64,000 nucleotides of DNA, from the NCBI GenBank assembly GCA_944990035.1, contig CALYLX010000142.1:1612001-1676000 (forward strand), written 5' to 3'. Positions within the stretch are counted from its first letter, which is position 1; every line of letters begins with the position of its first letter. This document shows, piece after piece, positions 10,209-23,090 of the stretch. The notes beneath the pieces were generated by a model. It saw only the letters and a list, made by a program, of their open reading frames with translations. It was not told where the DNA came from and searched no databases. A program made the translations under genes and the position numbers. The DNA is from Clitopilus passeckerianus. Lineage: Eukaryota; Basidiomycota; Agaricomycetes; Agaricales; Entolomataceae.

Positions 10209-13010
10209 CTACGCGAAAACTTCATCCAACCATCGCTCGTAGTCGTACTGCGGCTCTCCAACATCATTCGGCTCATTAGGCATCGCTTCTCGGAGATAAT
10301 CAATCGCGGGTTGCGGAAGATGGGCCAGGCGCAGGTCGAGCTCGGTGACGAATGGCTGCGTCATCCAGAGAGTTAGCAACACAATCCTAGGCCGGAAGTA
10401 CGCCGCAGTACATACCTTGTCCGAAGCAATACCACGGAATGACTCCCGCAGTTGTTCTGGAGATGTCTGGTCTTCAGTAATATCCACCTAGAAATAGTTG
10501 AGCGCATATGGCATAGCCATACCAAGGGCCGACGTACCAGGAGGTTGATAAATGCTTCGTAAGTAATTGCGCCGTAATCGGCCACAAGTTGGTCATAGAT
10601 ATAGTCCATGTCCTCGTCGGAATACACGATCCCCAGACTCGCCAGCGCAGCAGCCATTTCCGTGATGCTGAGCGTGTTCGTCTCGTCTCTGTCAAAGTAC
10701 CGGAATGTACCTTCAAATTGCTCGAGCTGAGCCGGCGTCAAGTTTGTCATGTTGCGGGAGACAATCTGCAAAACAATCAAATGAGCTTGTGTAAAACCAG
10801 TTGTGCAAGATGGAGTACAAACCTGGTTATCGATGAACGATATCTTCTTCGCAATACCCTGTGTTAACAGTTCCAACTCATACTCAAGGTCTTGACTCGT
10901 AAACACCGTATAGTCGTTCTCTTCAATATTCGCCGCTACGCATTCTTCCTCTGCTCTAGCCACCGCCGTCAGATGGTCTGTCAGCTCTGGTAATCGCCCT
11001 TGCACTCTCTGGATCTGTTCTTGCTGTGACTGCAGGATTCGTCAGGCTTCGGTACTGCAAGCTTTTCAAACAGGAATGCCTCACCTCCAAGGGACCATCG
11101 ACAGCCGTGAGCGCAAACGACACCTGGTGCAGTCTCCTCTCGAAATCGTTCGCTAGATCTGCAAACTTCTTTCGCAGTGTCTCCTTAATCCTGAACGATA
11201 GTTAGTACTACAACCCATCGCCATATACTAAAACACACTCACTGCCTAATCTGTGCGTTGATCGTCCTCGACCGCTGAGCTTCACTAGCCAACATATCCT
11301 TCCACGCATCGTCCAAGTCTCCTAACGATAACCCAGGAGGCGGCACGTATTCCCGCAGTCCATAGGTCTTCAATTTCGTCTGCACATTTCCGAAGAGTGT
11401 TGCGACATCTTGCCGTTCAGCTACCCACTTTCGCTTGGTGGTATGTTTGTACTTCCTGAACTCGGCGGACTGTTCCTTGGCGTCTGCATATGTGCCAGTG
11501 AATTTGGCAAGGGACCATTGGGATTGGATCTCGGACAGGGCTGAGAGAAGCTTGTGGTGTAAGGGATGAGATGGGTCCAGACTTTGGTGAGGATGGGAGT
11601 GGAACTTACGAGGCGGATACGACGTTCATAATCATTGCGGGATACCCACACGGATTGCATGAGTTCTGCGAATTTCTCTACGCGTCGTGAAACGGTTTCT
11701 GCTTGGTCTTGAACGGGGTCAGCATAGTAGAAGAGAAATGTGATGAACAGACAAACCCATGGAAGAAAAGGCATGGAAGTAACTTGCAATGTACGTCATA
11801 ACACTGCGTTCATCAGGACGGGCTGCGTCGCATAGATCCTCTACTTCAAGGAGTTGCTGGGATACTTATGAGAGAGCACGAAAGGAGGTAGAAGTCACCC
11901 ACCGGTATGTTGAGATGTTCAGCTGCGACGGTGAATGCTAGTCTGGTATTCCCATGCCGGTCTGCCTGCCAAAAGGATATCTTGGTCAGAGTAATAACGA
12001 GCCAAGATGGAGAGTTACATACCTTGTCGAGCTTATCGTAATCCAGTAGATCGGGTCGATGACAATGAATCAAGGCACATCTGTACAATAGAGAGTGGTC
12101 AGAATTTGGCCAGAGGGAAGTGTTAGAAACCGGCGCACGAACAAAGCTAGCCCATCTGACCAACTCGACGAGAAGTCTTGCACGTTGCATTCTTTGTAAG
12201 GCGCAGTCTTCCGTTGGCACCAGAGTAAGAGACCTTCTTTAGCTGACAAGCCTTCTTCACTTGAGAGCGGATGAGCCGAATGAGCAGGCTGGGGCTAAGG
12301 GTTACTAATGTGGAAGCACCTGATGTCTGCAATCGTGAACCGGAGAATGAGGGTCCATATCATCCCGAGGATGAGCTTGAGGTTCCCATCGATGATATCT
12401 GGTTGGTTAGGGTTAAAGAAGAGCAGGTGGTGTTACGTTGGGATAGAGTACCTTCTGGTCCGATGTTCGTAAGCTTGACTCCCCGAGAGGTAATAAACTC
12501 CAGGGCCTTGTTGACGTTCTCTGCCTTTTGGACGCGCATCCGAGGATTCTTGTTGTAACGTCCGAGAGATACGTCGCCTGATGTCCTCCTGGTTAGAACG
12601 GAGGAATATGTTTGGAATATGAGTGTACGAACCCATGATTTCCTGGAGTAATATTAGAAGGTTGGGGTGACTGTATGCTCCAAACACTCACCATAAGTTG
12701 AATTAGCCGCACACCGTCCGACAAATCCTTGACCAGCGACGACATTGGTGGATAGTTATTTGCCTCCAGCTTCGTGTTCAACCTAATCTTTTGGTTATTT
12801 CTTGCGGATCGTCTGTACTATCATGCTCACCATTTGCAGAAAGTCCTTTCCTGCATGCTCCTCGAGCGTGACTCCAGTGAATCCAGCATCATTAGCGTGA
12901 GTTGTAGGGTATAGAAGAGAAGAAAAGCAGAGGTCGTCGCTTCCGGGAATGCTGCTGATGCTGATCTTAGGCGCGTCGGATTCAGACTCCGTCGTCGCGT
13001 CGAGCCTCAT
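10209..13010 (-). CDS. alpha-actinin
   Basis: Actin cross-linker of cables and the cytokinetic ring. I traced 14 introns. In order the protein has an N-terminal extension and a first CH domain ([33 protein letters not shown]). The second CH domain follows ([34 protein letters not shown]). Next come two spectrin-like helical repeats, as in other fungal forms ([13 protein letters not shown] onward). Last are C-terminal EF-hands ([32 protein letters not shown]) and a final [12 protein letters not shown]. The start of CH1 is odd: the usual W..VQ..TF..W.N stretch is not seen, and the best splice gives [15 protein letters not shown]. The N-terminal exon model is therefore uncertain. Confidence 0.9.
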
Positions 13011-13063
13011 TCCAATTTACAGTCGATTACCAACAACGTCCAGCTTGGCTTCCTACCACCATC
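13011..13063. promoter_or_regulatory. very short head-to-head promoter, alpha-actinin / POB3
   Basis: Only 53 bases separate the two start codons. No TATA box is visible. Transcription must start within this space or inside the neighbouring genes' 5' regions. Confidence 0.5.
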
Positions 13064-15417
13064 ATGACCACCCAATTCGACCAGATTTGGCACAAAAATG
13101 AGCTTGGAAGTGAGTCTGGTTGCATAATTATCCAAAGTCTGGTCCTGACACGTTTTTCACAGAGTTCCGGGTGGCAGCAAGTGGTATGGCGTGGAAGGGA
13201 GGCGAGAGTGGGGGGACAGTACACATGGCTGCGCAGTCAGCAGCAGCAAAGGGAACTCCTACCATCGATTGGGTCCAATGGGCGCGCGTTGCTCGGCAGT
13301 ATCAGCTGCGAGTGGGCCTGAAGGAAGGCAAAGAACACAAGGTCGAAAACTTTGAAGGATTCATGCGAGAGGTCAGTTTTTTCCTCCCGAAACGACGCCT
13401 ACAAGTCACTGACTCAGGATTTCAGGATTTTGACAAGCTTTCATCTCTAATGAAAAACTCATTTGGCAAGACACTGGAGGCTAGAGAGGCAACATTCAAG
13501 GGCTGGAATTGGGGAACAACAGATTTCCAAGGTCGCGTCCCTTCATCGTGTTATATTGACGCTTTCTGACTTAAATACCCCAAAATCTAGGCAAAAACCT
13601 TGTATTCATGGTTTCTGACCGAACAGCTTTCGAACTCCCTCTCGACCAAGTCACCAACTCCAATCTTGCTGGCAAAACCGAAGTATCGCTAGAATTTGCC
13701 TCCGCCGTCTCTTCCTCAAAAACACCCAACAAACATGCCGGGGACGAGATGGTCGAAATCCGGTTCCACGTCCCTGGCACCTTGACCAAGCCCAAAGGCG
13801 CAGTGGGCTCAGATGCTGGGTCTGATGTTGAAGTCAACGATGATGACGAGGAAGAGATTAGTGCCGCCCAGGTCTTCCATGACCAGATCAAAGAAAAGGC
13901 CGACATTGGCCAGGATAGAAGTGACCTCATTCTCAGCTTTGAGGAGATTCTGGTGGTCACACCTAGGGGTCGATACGACATGGACATGTATCCTGAATTC
14001 TTCAGGTTGAGGGGAAAGACGTACGACTACAAGATCTTCTACGGTGGCATTTCGCGGATGTTCCTTCTGCCCAAGGATGACCAGCAGGTCATGTTTATTG
14101 TACGCCATCTCATGCTTTCTGAATTCTCGCCTTTTTCGCTCATCTGGTATCCTACAGCTTGACTTGAAGCAAGTCATCAACCAGGGTCAAACCCGGTATC
14201 AATACCTCGTCATGCAATTTGCAAGAGAAGAAGAGATCACAGCAGAGCTGAACATGACCGAGTACGTACACCCCATTATATGCGCATTCTTTCATCCCTA
14301 AACTATATTCGTAGGGAGGAAGTTGCCAAATATGACAAGCTGAAGAAAAACTACGAGGACCCCACCTTCGAGGTCGTCTCTGGCATCTTCCGAGGGCTGG
14401 CAAAGAAGAAGATCGTCGGAGCAGGCAGCTTCCAGAGCCGCAACGGCCAGCCAGGCGTCAAAGCCAACCTCAAGGCTGTCCAAGGCGACCTCTACTTCCT
14501 GGAGAAATATATCTTCTTCGTCTCCAAACAACCCACCCTCATCGAAGTTGCCGACATACACCAAGTCGTGTTCTCCCGTGTCGGAGCTAGCATGGGTGTG
14601 GCTGCTTCGCGGACGTTCGACTTGAAGATCGTCACGAAGAGTGGGCCGGAGCATAACTTCACGAGTTTGAATAAGGAGGATCATGAGTCGGTGGAGAGCT
14701 ATTTGAAGGATAAGAAGATCAAGATTAAGAATGAGATGATGGAGGATGCGCAACTGCTGGCTGCTGCTGTGGACGATGACGATGATGAGGACATGGCTAG
14801 TGTTGTCAGCTCGGATGAGGAGGGTCCGTCGAGGACGAAGGCTAGTAGGGGTGGGTTGGATGACGATGATAGCGAGGAAGATGGTAAGTTGTACTCTTCT
14901 GTTGGCTCAAAAGCATCGCTCATTTTGCCTACCAGAGGACTTCCACGTATCCGAGTCCGATGAAGGTTCTCCAAGTTCTGCAAGTGAATCAGATGATGAC
15001 GCAGCTGCAACGGCCTCAGACGCCTCTGGTGACCGTGCGCTCATGGTACCCAAAAAATCCAAGGGCAAGGGCAAAGAGACGGACGGCAAGAAGAAGAAAG
15101 CTGCTGCCCAGCCAGAGGGCAGTGACGCCGAGGACGATAAGGAGGACAAGCCGAAGAAGAAACCCGCTCCTAAACCCAAGCCCAAGAAGAAATCTGACGA
15201 TGAGATGGAGGTCGACGACGAGGCGCCGAAGAAGAAGAAAGTCATCAAGCCCAAAGACCCCTCCAAGCCAAAGCCAAAGCCCAGTTCGGCCGACGCTATG
15301 GATGTGGACGAAGACAAGCCCAAGCCCAAACCAAAGCCTAAACCCAAGGCAGTTGCGAAGGCTTCAGAGGAGAGTCCAGAGCCGCCAAAGAAGAAGGCAA
15401 AAACAACTGCTGATTAA
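13064..15417 (+). CDS. POB3: FACT complex subunit POB3 (SSRP1-like)
   Basis: Histone chaperone subunit that works with SPT16 to reorganise nucleosomes during transcription and replication. Six introns were traced; exon 1 is 13064-13109 and the last exon begins near 14937. The N-terminal SSRP1 dimerisation domain (FRVAASGMAWK, GKNLVFMVSDRTAFELPL) leads into a PH-like middle domain (LILSFEEILVVTPRGRYD, YKIFYGGISRMFLLPKDDQ). A second PH domain follows (FLEKYIFFVSKQPTLIE, VGASMGVAASRTFDL), then an acidic stretch (DDDDDEDMASVVSSDEE). There is no HMG box, as expected for fungi. The C-terminus is an unusually long lysine/proline tail with KPKPKPKPK runs and a basic end (PPKKKAKT). The start is 53 bases from that of alpha-actinin. 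Confidence 0.95.
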
Positions 15418-15721
15418 TTTTGCGTATTTTTCTATTTTGTTGTACATTTTTTGGTCTACATACGGATCCCGTTTGCTACTTTTGATACATCTATAATGAA
15501 TGCTATTTCAGACGACGTGCGTATCGTGGGTGCAAGAGAAGGAGAGATAAGGTAATCTAGAGAGTGATTCCAATCCGCAAAGGAGTATTACAACAACAAT
15601 ACACAGGATAGCCTTGGGGAATAAGTAAAGAATGGATGGATAAATACAGAATGGGCTGGGTCGTGAAATAGCGTAAAGAGTGGCATAAAGGAATGAAAAG
15701 CTGCAACGAAGGGAATGAAGG

Positions 15722-18700
15722 TTACGCCTTGCGCAAAAGGGATCCGATCTTGAATACGTTTTCTGAATGTGGTGGGTGGTGGATTGATGTTTCTGGTGTT
15801 ACGACAGAGACCAAGGGTTGCGCAGGCCTAGGTGCTTGAGGTCCCTTTCGGGTACCAGCACGGCTGAGCCCACCAGGGCCACCTGGACCAGTGGTACTGG
15901 CGCCAGCGTTGCCCTTGGGATTGAACAACACGTTTCGCTCCTGATGTAGGACATAAGACCTCGCAACGAGGATCTTCTCTATCCATGCATTTCCATCTTT
16001 CTCCGAACAAGAGAAGATGTGGAGGTAGTCGTTGGTGTTCTCGAAGTAGGACAGGTTGTCGGTGGATTTGATAGCGAAAGTGAAGGCCTTGGGTGATTTG
16101 TATGGTCTTGTGATGAAGTACGCGTCGAAATTTGACAGTGAGCAGAGCATAACTTCATCGCGGCCGTTATCACGCTTCGAGAGCCACAAGCTGTGTTCCC
16201 GAAGCTGAAGCCATCGCTTGTTCCACTTTCCTCGCTTGCTCTCCCATTCGACATATCCTGAATGAGTTGGTGAAGCAGAAGGCATGGCCTAAGAAGGATA
16301 TTAGCATCATTCATGGGGTTAAGCAAAAGAAAAACTTACAGAACGACTCAAAGGAATGGCAAGTGGGGTTATCCTGATAACGAAACTATTCATCATCTTA
16401 TCTTGGTTCCAAGACGCCTGGACATCGGCAAGAAGTTCATAGCTTCGAATAGGGCGCTCCATCCCAAAGTCATGTGCAATCTCCCAGACCATCCATCCAC
16501 CAGAGCCAACCCAGCCTTCAAGGGATCCTTGGGCATTCACCATCTCGATGACATCTCCTGCAGCGGTGGCATTGGTAATTTCCACCATGTTGAACCTCTG
16601 CATGTCTCCGACAAATATACGTTGTTGAACACCTTTAGACGTAGGAGGTACCAACGCTTGGGAAGCTGGAGTAACTTGTTGCGTCTGTGGAGGACTTGTT
16701 GAAATAGCTTCAGCGGAAGGCAACGGAGGCATTGGTGGGCGATGCAAGCTTGGTCGTGGCGCCCTCTCAGCGTCGCTTGATGACCTAGCAGATCTCGACC
16801 TGTTCTCATCCATCGACTTCCTGGGTTGTCTGGTCTGCTCCTCTGATTTTCGAGGGTCCACCCGTGTCAAGCTTCGTCCGAGGCTCTGGGCAGCGGTAGG
16901 AATAGGGACCATTCCATGTTCGTCCGCCATAGGCCGCTTTTTTTCAGGGCGATGGAAGGACCGCATAGGGCGAAGCAAGCCTCGCGACCTGTCAGACTGT
17001 GGGCTTTGCGGTGGGGAAGGGGAACGATAGGCAGAAGGGGGCTGTTCACGGAGAGCATGACCAACACTTCCAGCCCGTTGCCTGGTGTAACCTGCAGGGG
17101 CGAGCTGTTGGGTGGTTGAAGCATCGTTGTGGTTTAGCCCACGCAATTGCCTTGCCAAGTCGTCAGGGCTAAAGTGGTTTTCACGTGTTGTGGTAGAATC
17201 GGCAGTAGAGGGACGTCTGAGGGACTTGGACCTGGTTGCATATGACGCTGCCTCGCGCGAGCTCGAAAGACTTCCATGGGCGGGCTCTCCGGCACCAGGT
17301 GGTCGCGACATAACCTGGATTGGTCGAGGGGGTGACTTGGGGGAAGTAGCAGCTTCCAAAGCCTTCTCCTGCTTCCTCTTCTTGTGCTCGCTTCGCACCT
17401 GCTGTCTCAATGATTTCTGAGCCTTCAAAGCACCAGGGATACTTTGAGCAATCGGAACATCATCGTCCGTCTCAGAGGCTTCTTCGGACTCGGAATCGGA
17501 TTGAGTCGGGACTGTTGAGATTGGTGGTCTGCGTGGGTCGCGTCCACCATCACCATCTCCCCGCCCGCCAGCACCTCCTCGTCCTGATGTCCCACCTCCC
17601 CCTTGACGTGATTGTCCGTATCCCCTTCTACCGGACCCAGAATCACCATTTCCATAAACCTCAAATCCACCAAAGCTCCCTCCATAACCTTGGTATCTCT
17701 CATATTCACCAGCGTCCACAACTTCCTCCTCTTCCACCCGGGATACGTCCTCGGTCCTCAAAGGCTTGGTGGTCATGGTTGAAGACGGCCGAATAGTAGT
17801 TGCTGAAGTGCCCAACTCGCACGATTCTTCAAGGTCTTTAGTCGGGAAGAGGAGGTCGTCGGTGAGGACTGGGTCCTTCAGCGAGTCGTAGAGTTCAGTT
17901 GGCGACCAAGACATTTGGGTGGTTGCGACTGAGGGGAAGCGTGAGAGGGCGGGCGCTGAGAGGAACGGTTGTGGCGGGGAAGCTAAAATGTCACTGTCTT
18001 CGGCGGAAGAAAGACTAGTTTCGTGCCCGTTACTCGAGGAAAGTTCGTGGCTGAAGTCGGAAGAGGAGGATGTGGACGTAGCAGAAATTGTACGCGTGAG
18101 GATTGGCATCACACAAGATGACGACGAGGATGATTCGGCTACCAGGAACAACTCCTCTTCCTCAATTTCCTCCAGTTGCGAGTCTGAGTCGGACAGGTAC
18201 GAAATCTCAGATGTTTCCTCGTCTTCATCATCACCACTTGTGGACGCGGATTGTGAGAAAGGCGATAGCTCGGAGGAAGGTCCGGGCGCAGATGAGAAAT
18301 AACCAGCGTGGGGTCCATCATATTCGTCACCAAACGATTCGGCAAAATCAGCCTCCAATTCCGCGACGAAATCCAATGACTCCCCAGTTATCGCGGAATC
18401 GACCGAGAGCTCGGGGACGGAGTCTTGGAAGACCACGGATTCCTGGGAGCTACAGCCTGATAAGGATCCATCATCGCTGCTGAGGTTATCCCATGGCTCG
18501 AACGGTAGCTTGGCACCGACGCGTCCTTTTCGTGGCTGACGGCCGAAAGTCAATGAAACTGCCTTCTCGATGGTGCAGCGGATGTGGCTTACCTTCCTAG
18601 GAAGCACAACATTCATTTGCGCAAGGGCATCGAGGGATGGCAATGATGGCCGCGCTGAGAAAGCAGGTCGCTCATACGCATGACGAACGCGTCCGGAATG

Positions 18701-19638
18701 TGCGCGTGTTACTGTAGGCGGCGCAGCACGCGGTGGTGAAGGCAACACGGGAGGCCTGTTCTCTGCGCTGGTGGGGGAAAGAGGTGAGCGCGGTTTGGGC
18801 GGTGTTTCTTTGTTGGAGTCGGGTATCTCGAGAGACGATGAAGAGGTGCTCTTAGTCGGCGACGGGGGTGACACTATGGGTGCTGTGTAGTTTGCGAATG
18901 GATCATCATCGAGCAGGAAATCCGGGGGTGGGGAGGATCCTCTCGACGCGGGTGGACTGACGAGTTCCTGGGCGTCTTGCGACACCTGCGGGTAAAGCAG
19001 GTCGTGCCCGGAGTCATCTAACGAACTTGACGATGTGAGATCATGGATGTATGGCGAGCTTGAGGTATGGTCGTCTTCTGAGGTTTTCAGGAACGGATGA
19101 ATGAGCAGATTCGATAAGGAGCGCCGTTTCCTAGTCATTGTATTGACTGAGAGATTAACGTTGGAGGGAAGAAAATAGTCGTATTCCTCTTCAAGGAACA
19201 ATTTCTGTTGATCCAATGAGGTTATGTAAAATTCCGCCATGTCAGATTTTCCTGCGAAGCGTGTCTATAGAGCGGGGTTGTCAGCATAGAGCAGGGTAAT
19301 GAATGAACTCATCATATCACAAGGCGGCGGGGGTTATTCAACAAGATACGGACCGCCGTGTGAATCTGACGCAGATCTAGAAGTTAACATACCAAAGTGA
19401 GGAATGGGGGATTTAAGTCGAGTTGGTCGCCCGAAGGACTCCCAGGAGGTAGCTTGGTTCTAGGCGGGTCTCTGACAAGGACAGTGGCCGTCGTTGTTGT
19501 TGGTGGTGGTTGCAAGTGCTTGTGAGGCAGGTCACGACGTGCAGCATGTATTTTAAACAAGGACTTGTGAAAAACAGTTGTTGAGGAACCGAGATTGCTC
19601 GACGACCAGGGTTGACCCGAGTGGGGTTGCTGAGCCAT
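15722..19638 (-). CDS. large RA-PH domain scaffold protein
   Basis: About 1245 residues from exons 19638-19393, 19264-16340 and 16288-15722. The first ~950 residues are low-complexity, rich in serine, proline and acid clusters, with a glycine-rich stretch (SGRGGAGGRGDGDGG) and a basic SLRQQVRSEHKKRKQEKALE helix. Near residues 955-1045 is a Ras-association-like domain (QQRIFVGDMQRFNMVEI, GWMVWEIAHDFGMERPIRSYE). A PH domain follows at about 1065-1165 (SGYVEWESKRGKWNKRWLQL, ending NAWIEKILVARSYVL). The RA-PH tandem resembles fungal relatives of the Mig10/RIAM/lamellipodin arrangement, which links small GTPases and phosphoinositides to actin. The first exon joins in frame with no loss, so I prefer 19638 as the start over an internal ATG near 19240. 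Confidence 0.8.
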
Positions 19639-20660
19639 ATGGGTCAACGATCGAGGGTCCTTTGATTAGATCCTCTACAATTTTACCACAGTTTCTCCCG
19701 CTGAGCTCCAAAATACCATAAAAATAGGGTTCTCGTCGTCTTTAGCAGCGTCAAGAATGCGTTCAGGAAGTTGGAATACAAGCAGCGTGGTAGTAGTCAA
19801 TGGTCAACCCTTTTAATGATCTGTTTACCTCAGGCATTTCCTTGATGCCGTGCTCCACCAGCTAACAACCACGTCAAACGCTCAAGACTCTCTTGTCAAT
19901 CGTTTCTTTCTCAGACTACCAAAGACATCGGAAACTAAGCATGAGCGCGGCATATTTTTGTTTGACAACTGTGCAATAAGGCTGAATCAGGTTACCCTCA
20001 TCCTCAGCGCATCATTCACTCAGCACTGTCACTCTCATAGTTGTATTTTCGTTCGCGGCTTTCACGGAGGATTATTTTGTGCTGGATTTCTTGAGGTTTC
20101 TTCCGAGTAATTCTCACCACGCGATGCGGATCAGTTACGAATCAACACTTTCCTGTGGCGTATTGACACCGGTTGGTTACGTCGCGTGCGCACGGTTAGG
20201 CTAAAACTCAACGCTCCCACCAATGACATACGGAAGTCGTCGTTGGCCTACGGCAAGCAGAGAGAGTTCCTCCGTTACCACGCTTTCGTTGGAGTTTCCT
20301 CATGATTTTTACCATGAAACAGAACGATTTCATGAGATTTCGAGCGGCTGAAACTCATTGATAGCCCATGAAAGATTTCGGGCCCGCTGTATTAGGATGC
20401 ATTCCACGCAGAAAGGCCAGAAGAGCCCGAGCTGTTCTGACAATCTTCGCAATCTTCACAGCAGCTTCGGAGAAGATTTGCATTGTCCATGTTTGTTTGC
20501 CAAGCCATCGGTCCCAAGGACAAACTCCGGCTTTTCCGGCTGGGCGCTTCATATCCGACTTCGCAGTGGCCACTCATCCTGAGAGCTCTCCCTGCAAAGG
20601 CTATACTCTAATTTCTAATTCCTCCTTCATATTCCCGAACATACGCAATCCTGAAGCCTC
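19639..20660. other. divergent intergenic region, RA-PH gene / DCAF4-like gene
   Basis: About one kilobase with no supported gene. Short open frames on both strands have no domain content. Presumably it holds two promoters; no TATA box was assigned. Confidence 0.5.
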
Positions 20661-22509
20661 ATGCCCGTGGAACTCCCAGGATTTTATTTTGACGAGGAGC
20701 GAAACCGCTACTTTACTATAGCTTCCAAGCCAAAACCTTCTCGGACCGATGCCATCGCAGCCCAAGGATCACACCGACAAACTACAGCGGCTGTAGAGTC
20801 TTCTAGCGATATAACTCAAGCTAAAGCTTCGTCTTCGTCTTCCTTGAAGCGTTCAAGAGATAGCTCCCGCTGGAATTTAACGCAGTTCTCCCGTTCAACA
20901 TGTGATGGATCAAGGAGAATCCGAGTGATGCAGTCGGTACTCGATCTCTAAGCTCAGCTTCCAAGAGGAAAGCTAACATAAATCCGCACCTCTGTTACGT
21001 CCGCAGTGATATACTTGGCTCGCATTATGCAAACTCATCGAGCGCCTTAGCCACCGTGTTACCCACTCAAGGACTCATCAAATGTTTTGCTGTGAGTTTT
21101 TCTGTCTATTACGTATTCAGCGCAAATTCATGGTTCATTCAGGCAACGGTTCACAATGGAGAAATCCACCCCTTCATTGGCGACAGTCGTGGTTGGCTGT
21201 GGACTGCAGGTGTACTCGATTCTGGACATGCTGTCTGGGGACAGGAACTCAGCCTTGAATACGATTCAGAGGTCAAATCGATATCTATCTCTGGATCCAA
21301 GGTCGCGTAGGTCCCTTCGCACGAAATAGTTGCCAATGCGCATGAATGACTGAAATATTTCATTTCAACAGATCTATGTCATTCGGACCTTCACCGAGAG
21401 TCGCTATACTGGATTTAGATTGTACGGGGTGAGCACATCATGGAATCTCAATCCATGACCACTTGGCAAACTGGATTTCAGGCGGGCAGTATTGATATCT
21501 CTAAACAATATCCGTGAAATATGGTCGTCACATCTGCAAAATAACTGTCTAATCATGGGTATGTAGCCTGTTCACCATTCTCCACGAATCACAGTCTAAA
21601 CAAGCCACAGGTGCTCATAGAAGCGTTGTTTGCCTCCCCGACGTCGAGACATCCTCCTCGATTAAACGCCTGGGTACAGATAGTGATGCACTTGCAGTCC
21701 TGCAGCAAGAGGTTCGCCGCTAGTATGACAGTACTCTGTCGCAGGAATCTAACTCGTTCGCGCAGCACCTCATGTATGCTGGCTGTCGCAACGGCACCAT
21801 CCAACGATTTGACATACGTATACAAGAAGAGAATAAGAAACCTCGATATCGGACACTGTACAAGCCGCAGAGCAGGGTGCCTACGAGCGTCGTCCATATA
21901 GAAGGCATTGGAGAGCATCAGATGCTGGTTGGCTTGCTTGGCGATGAGGTACATTCCCTCATAAATCGTGTTTCTGCCAAAATTCTGACCACGATATATG
22001 CTTGTAGCTTATGGCACTAGATATGCGGTACCTCAAACCGGAGCGACCTGTAGTGCAATACAAAGGGCATTTCAATGCGTATACCCACAACTTGGCACGT
22101 ACATGTACACAACCTTCCAAAGTTTCTATGCTAACGTCACCTTCGTACACAGGGGATCGCCATGGATCCAGCACAACAGTTCCTCTTCGCAGCAGGGGAC
22201 GACAACCGCATCCGAGGCTGGTCACTTCATTCCGGTCAACCGCTCACCCCACCAACGCCCTTGCCCGAGTCATCGTCCACCTTCCGATCCACGGATGCGT
22301 TTCCATCCTTTGCATATCCACCCAACACCCCTTATTCCCTGGAAGAGAATTTCCTTTCGAAGGTGTTCCCCGATCCCGTTACCGCAATGCAAGTCATTGA
22401 CGATGTGGGTTGGAGGCCGGAAGGGAGTGGGAGAGCTTCAGGGCTATCACTATGGGCAACCTGCGAGAAGACCTTGTACCAATTTCCCCTGGGTCAGCAG
22501 TCGTTTTGA
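20661..22509 (+). CDS. DCAF4/WDR21-like WD-repeat protein
   Basis: Probable substrate receptor of a CUL4-DDB1 ubiquitin ligase. The N-terminus MPVELPGFYFDEERNRYF is the hallmark of DCAF4-type proteins. WD-like blades follow across several introns: GEIHPFIGDSRGWLWTAGVL, VKSISISGSKVASMSFGP, RAVLISLNNIREIWSSHLQ, LMYAGCRNGTIQRFDIR, LMALDMRYLKPERPVVQYKG and LFAAGDDNRIRGWSLHSG. The donor of the first intron is ambiguous (best guess GTCGGT near 20935). The intron before GIAMDPAQQF fits only a GC donor (GCACGT after HNL, near 22094), because no GT donor preserves the conserved GH..Y..NLG reading. The stop is at 22507-22509. Confidence 0.82.
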
Positions 22510-23090
22510 GGTGTACTTGGCCCTGGACCATTGGGATTTCTGATCGTTTTGAGCGCAATCGGCCGCCAGCCTTGGGATATTTGATCGTCATGTGGATCTT
22601 TTCCCAGCCAGATGGATGAGATCCTCCTCAACGCCCAATTACGACCCCTTCATATGGACAAAAGTACACATGCTGATTGGATATGCCATAGTAGATCGCT
22701 TAGCAACAGGTCCACTCGCTGATTGGTTGGGGTTAATCAGTTATCAGTATTCCCCGGATATGATTATAGCCTCGAGGCTCGTTGATGTATGGATTTCTTG
22801 AGGGGGAAAATAATACAATTTTGCATGATTTTTTCCGCTGTGCTCGTCGTCAATGAAATTTGTGCACAGGGGATACATATACTCCAAATGCTAAATATGA
22901 AGCTAAATTCAAGCCATTCAAGCCAAACTCTGTCGCCGCTCGAAACTCCTGCTTTACAGGGCATGCTTCACGGAGATGCACCAGCGGGGACGAGCGTTGT
23001 CAGTTTTGAATAAGATATCACGGTTATCTATCAGCACTGTTCTTCGCCGCTCACTTTCTGATTCTGGAGTACCCCTGCGCTCGCCAAATA
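22510..23090. other. intergenic region
   Basis: No gene seen. It contains the 3' flank of the DCAF4-like gene and the promoter of the first Cdc25-like gene. Confidence 0.5.

Noticed and set aside
14907..15347. Minus-strand frame rich in Gly, Leu and Ser
   Set aside because: It is the antisense of the Lys/Pro repeat tail of POB3; composition is explained by the coding strand.
17919..18483. Two overlapping + strand frames of about 127 codons
   Set aside because: Antisense to the serine- and acid-rich region of the RA-PH gene; no independent support.
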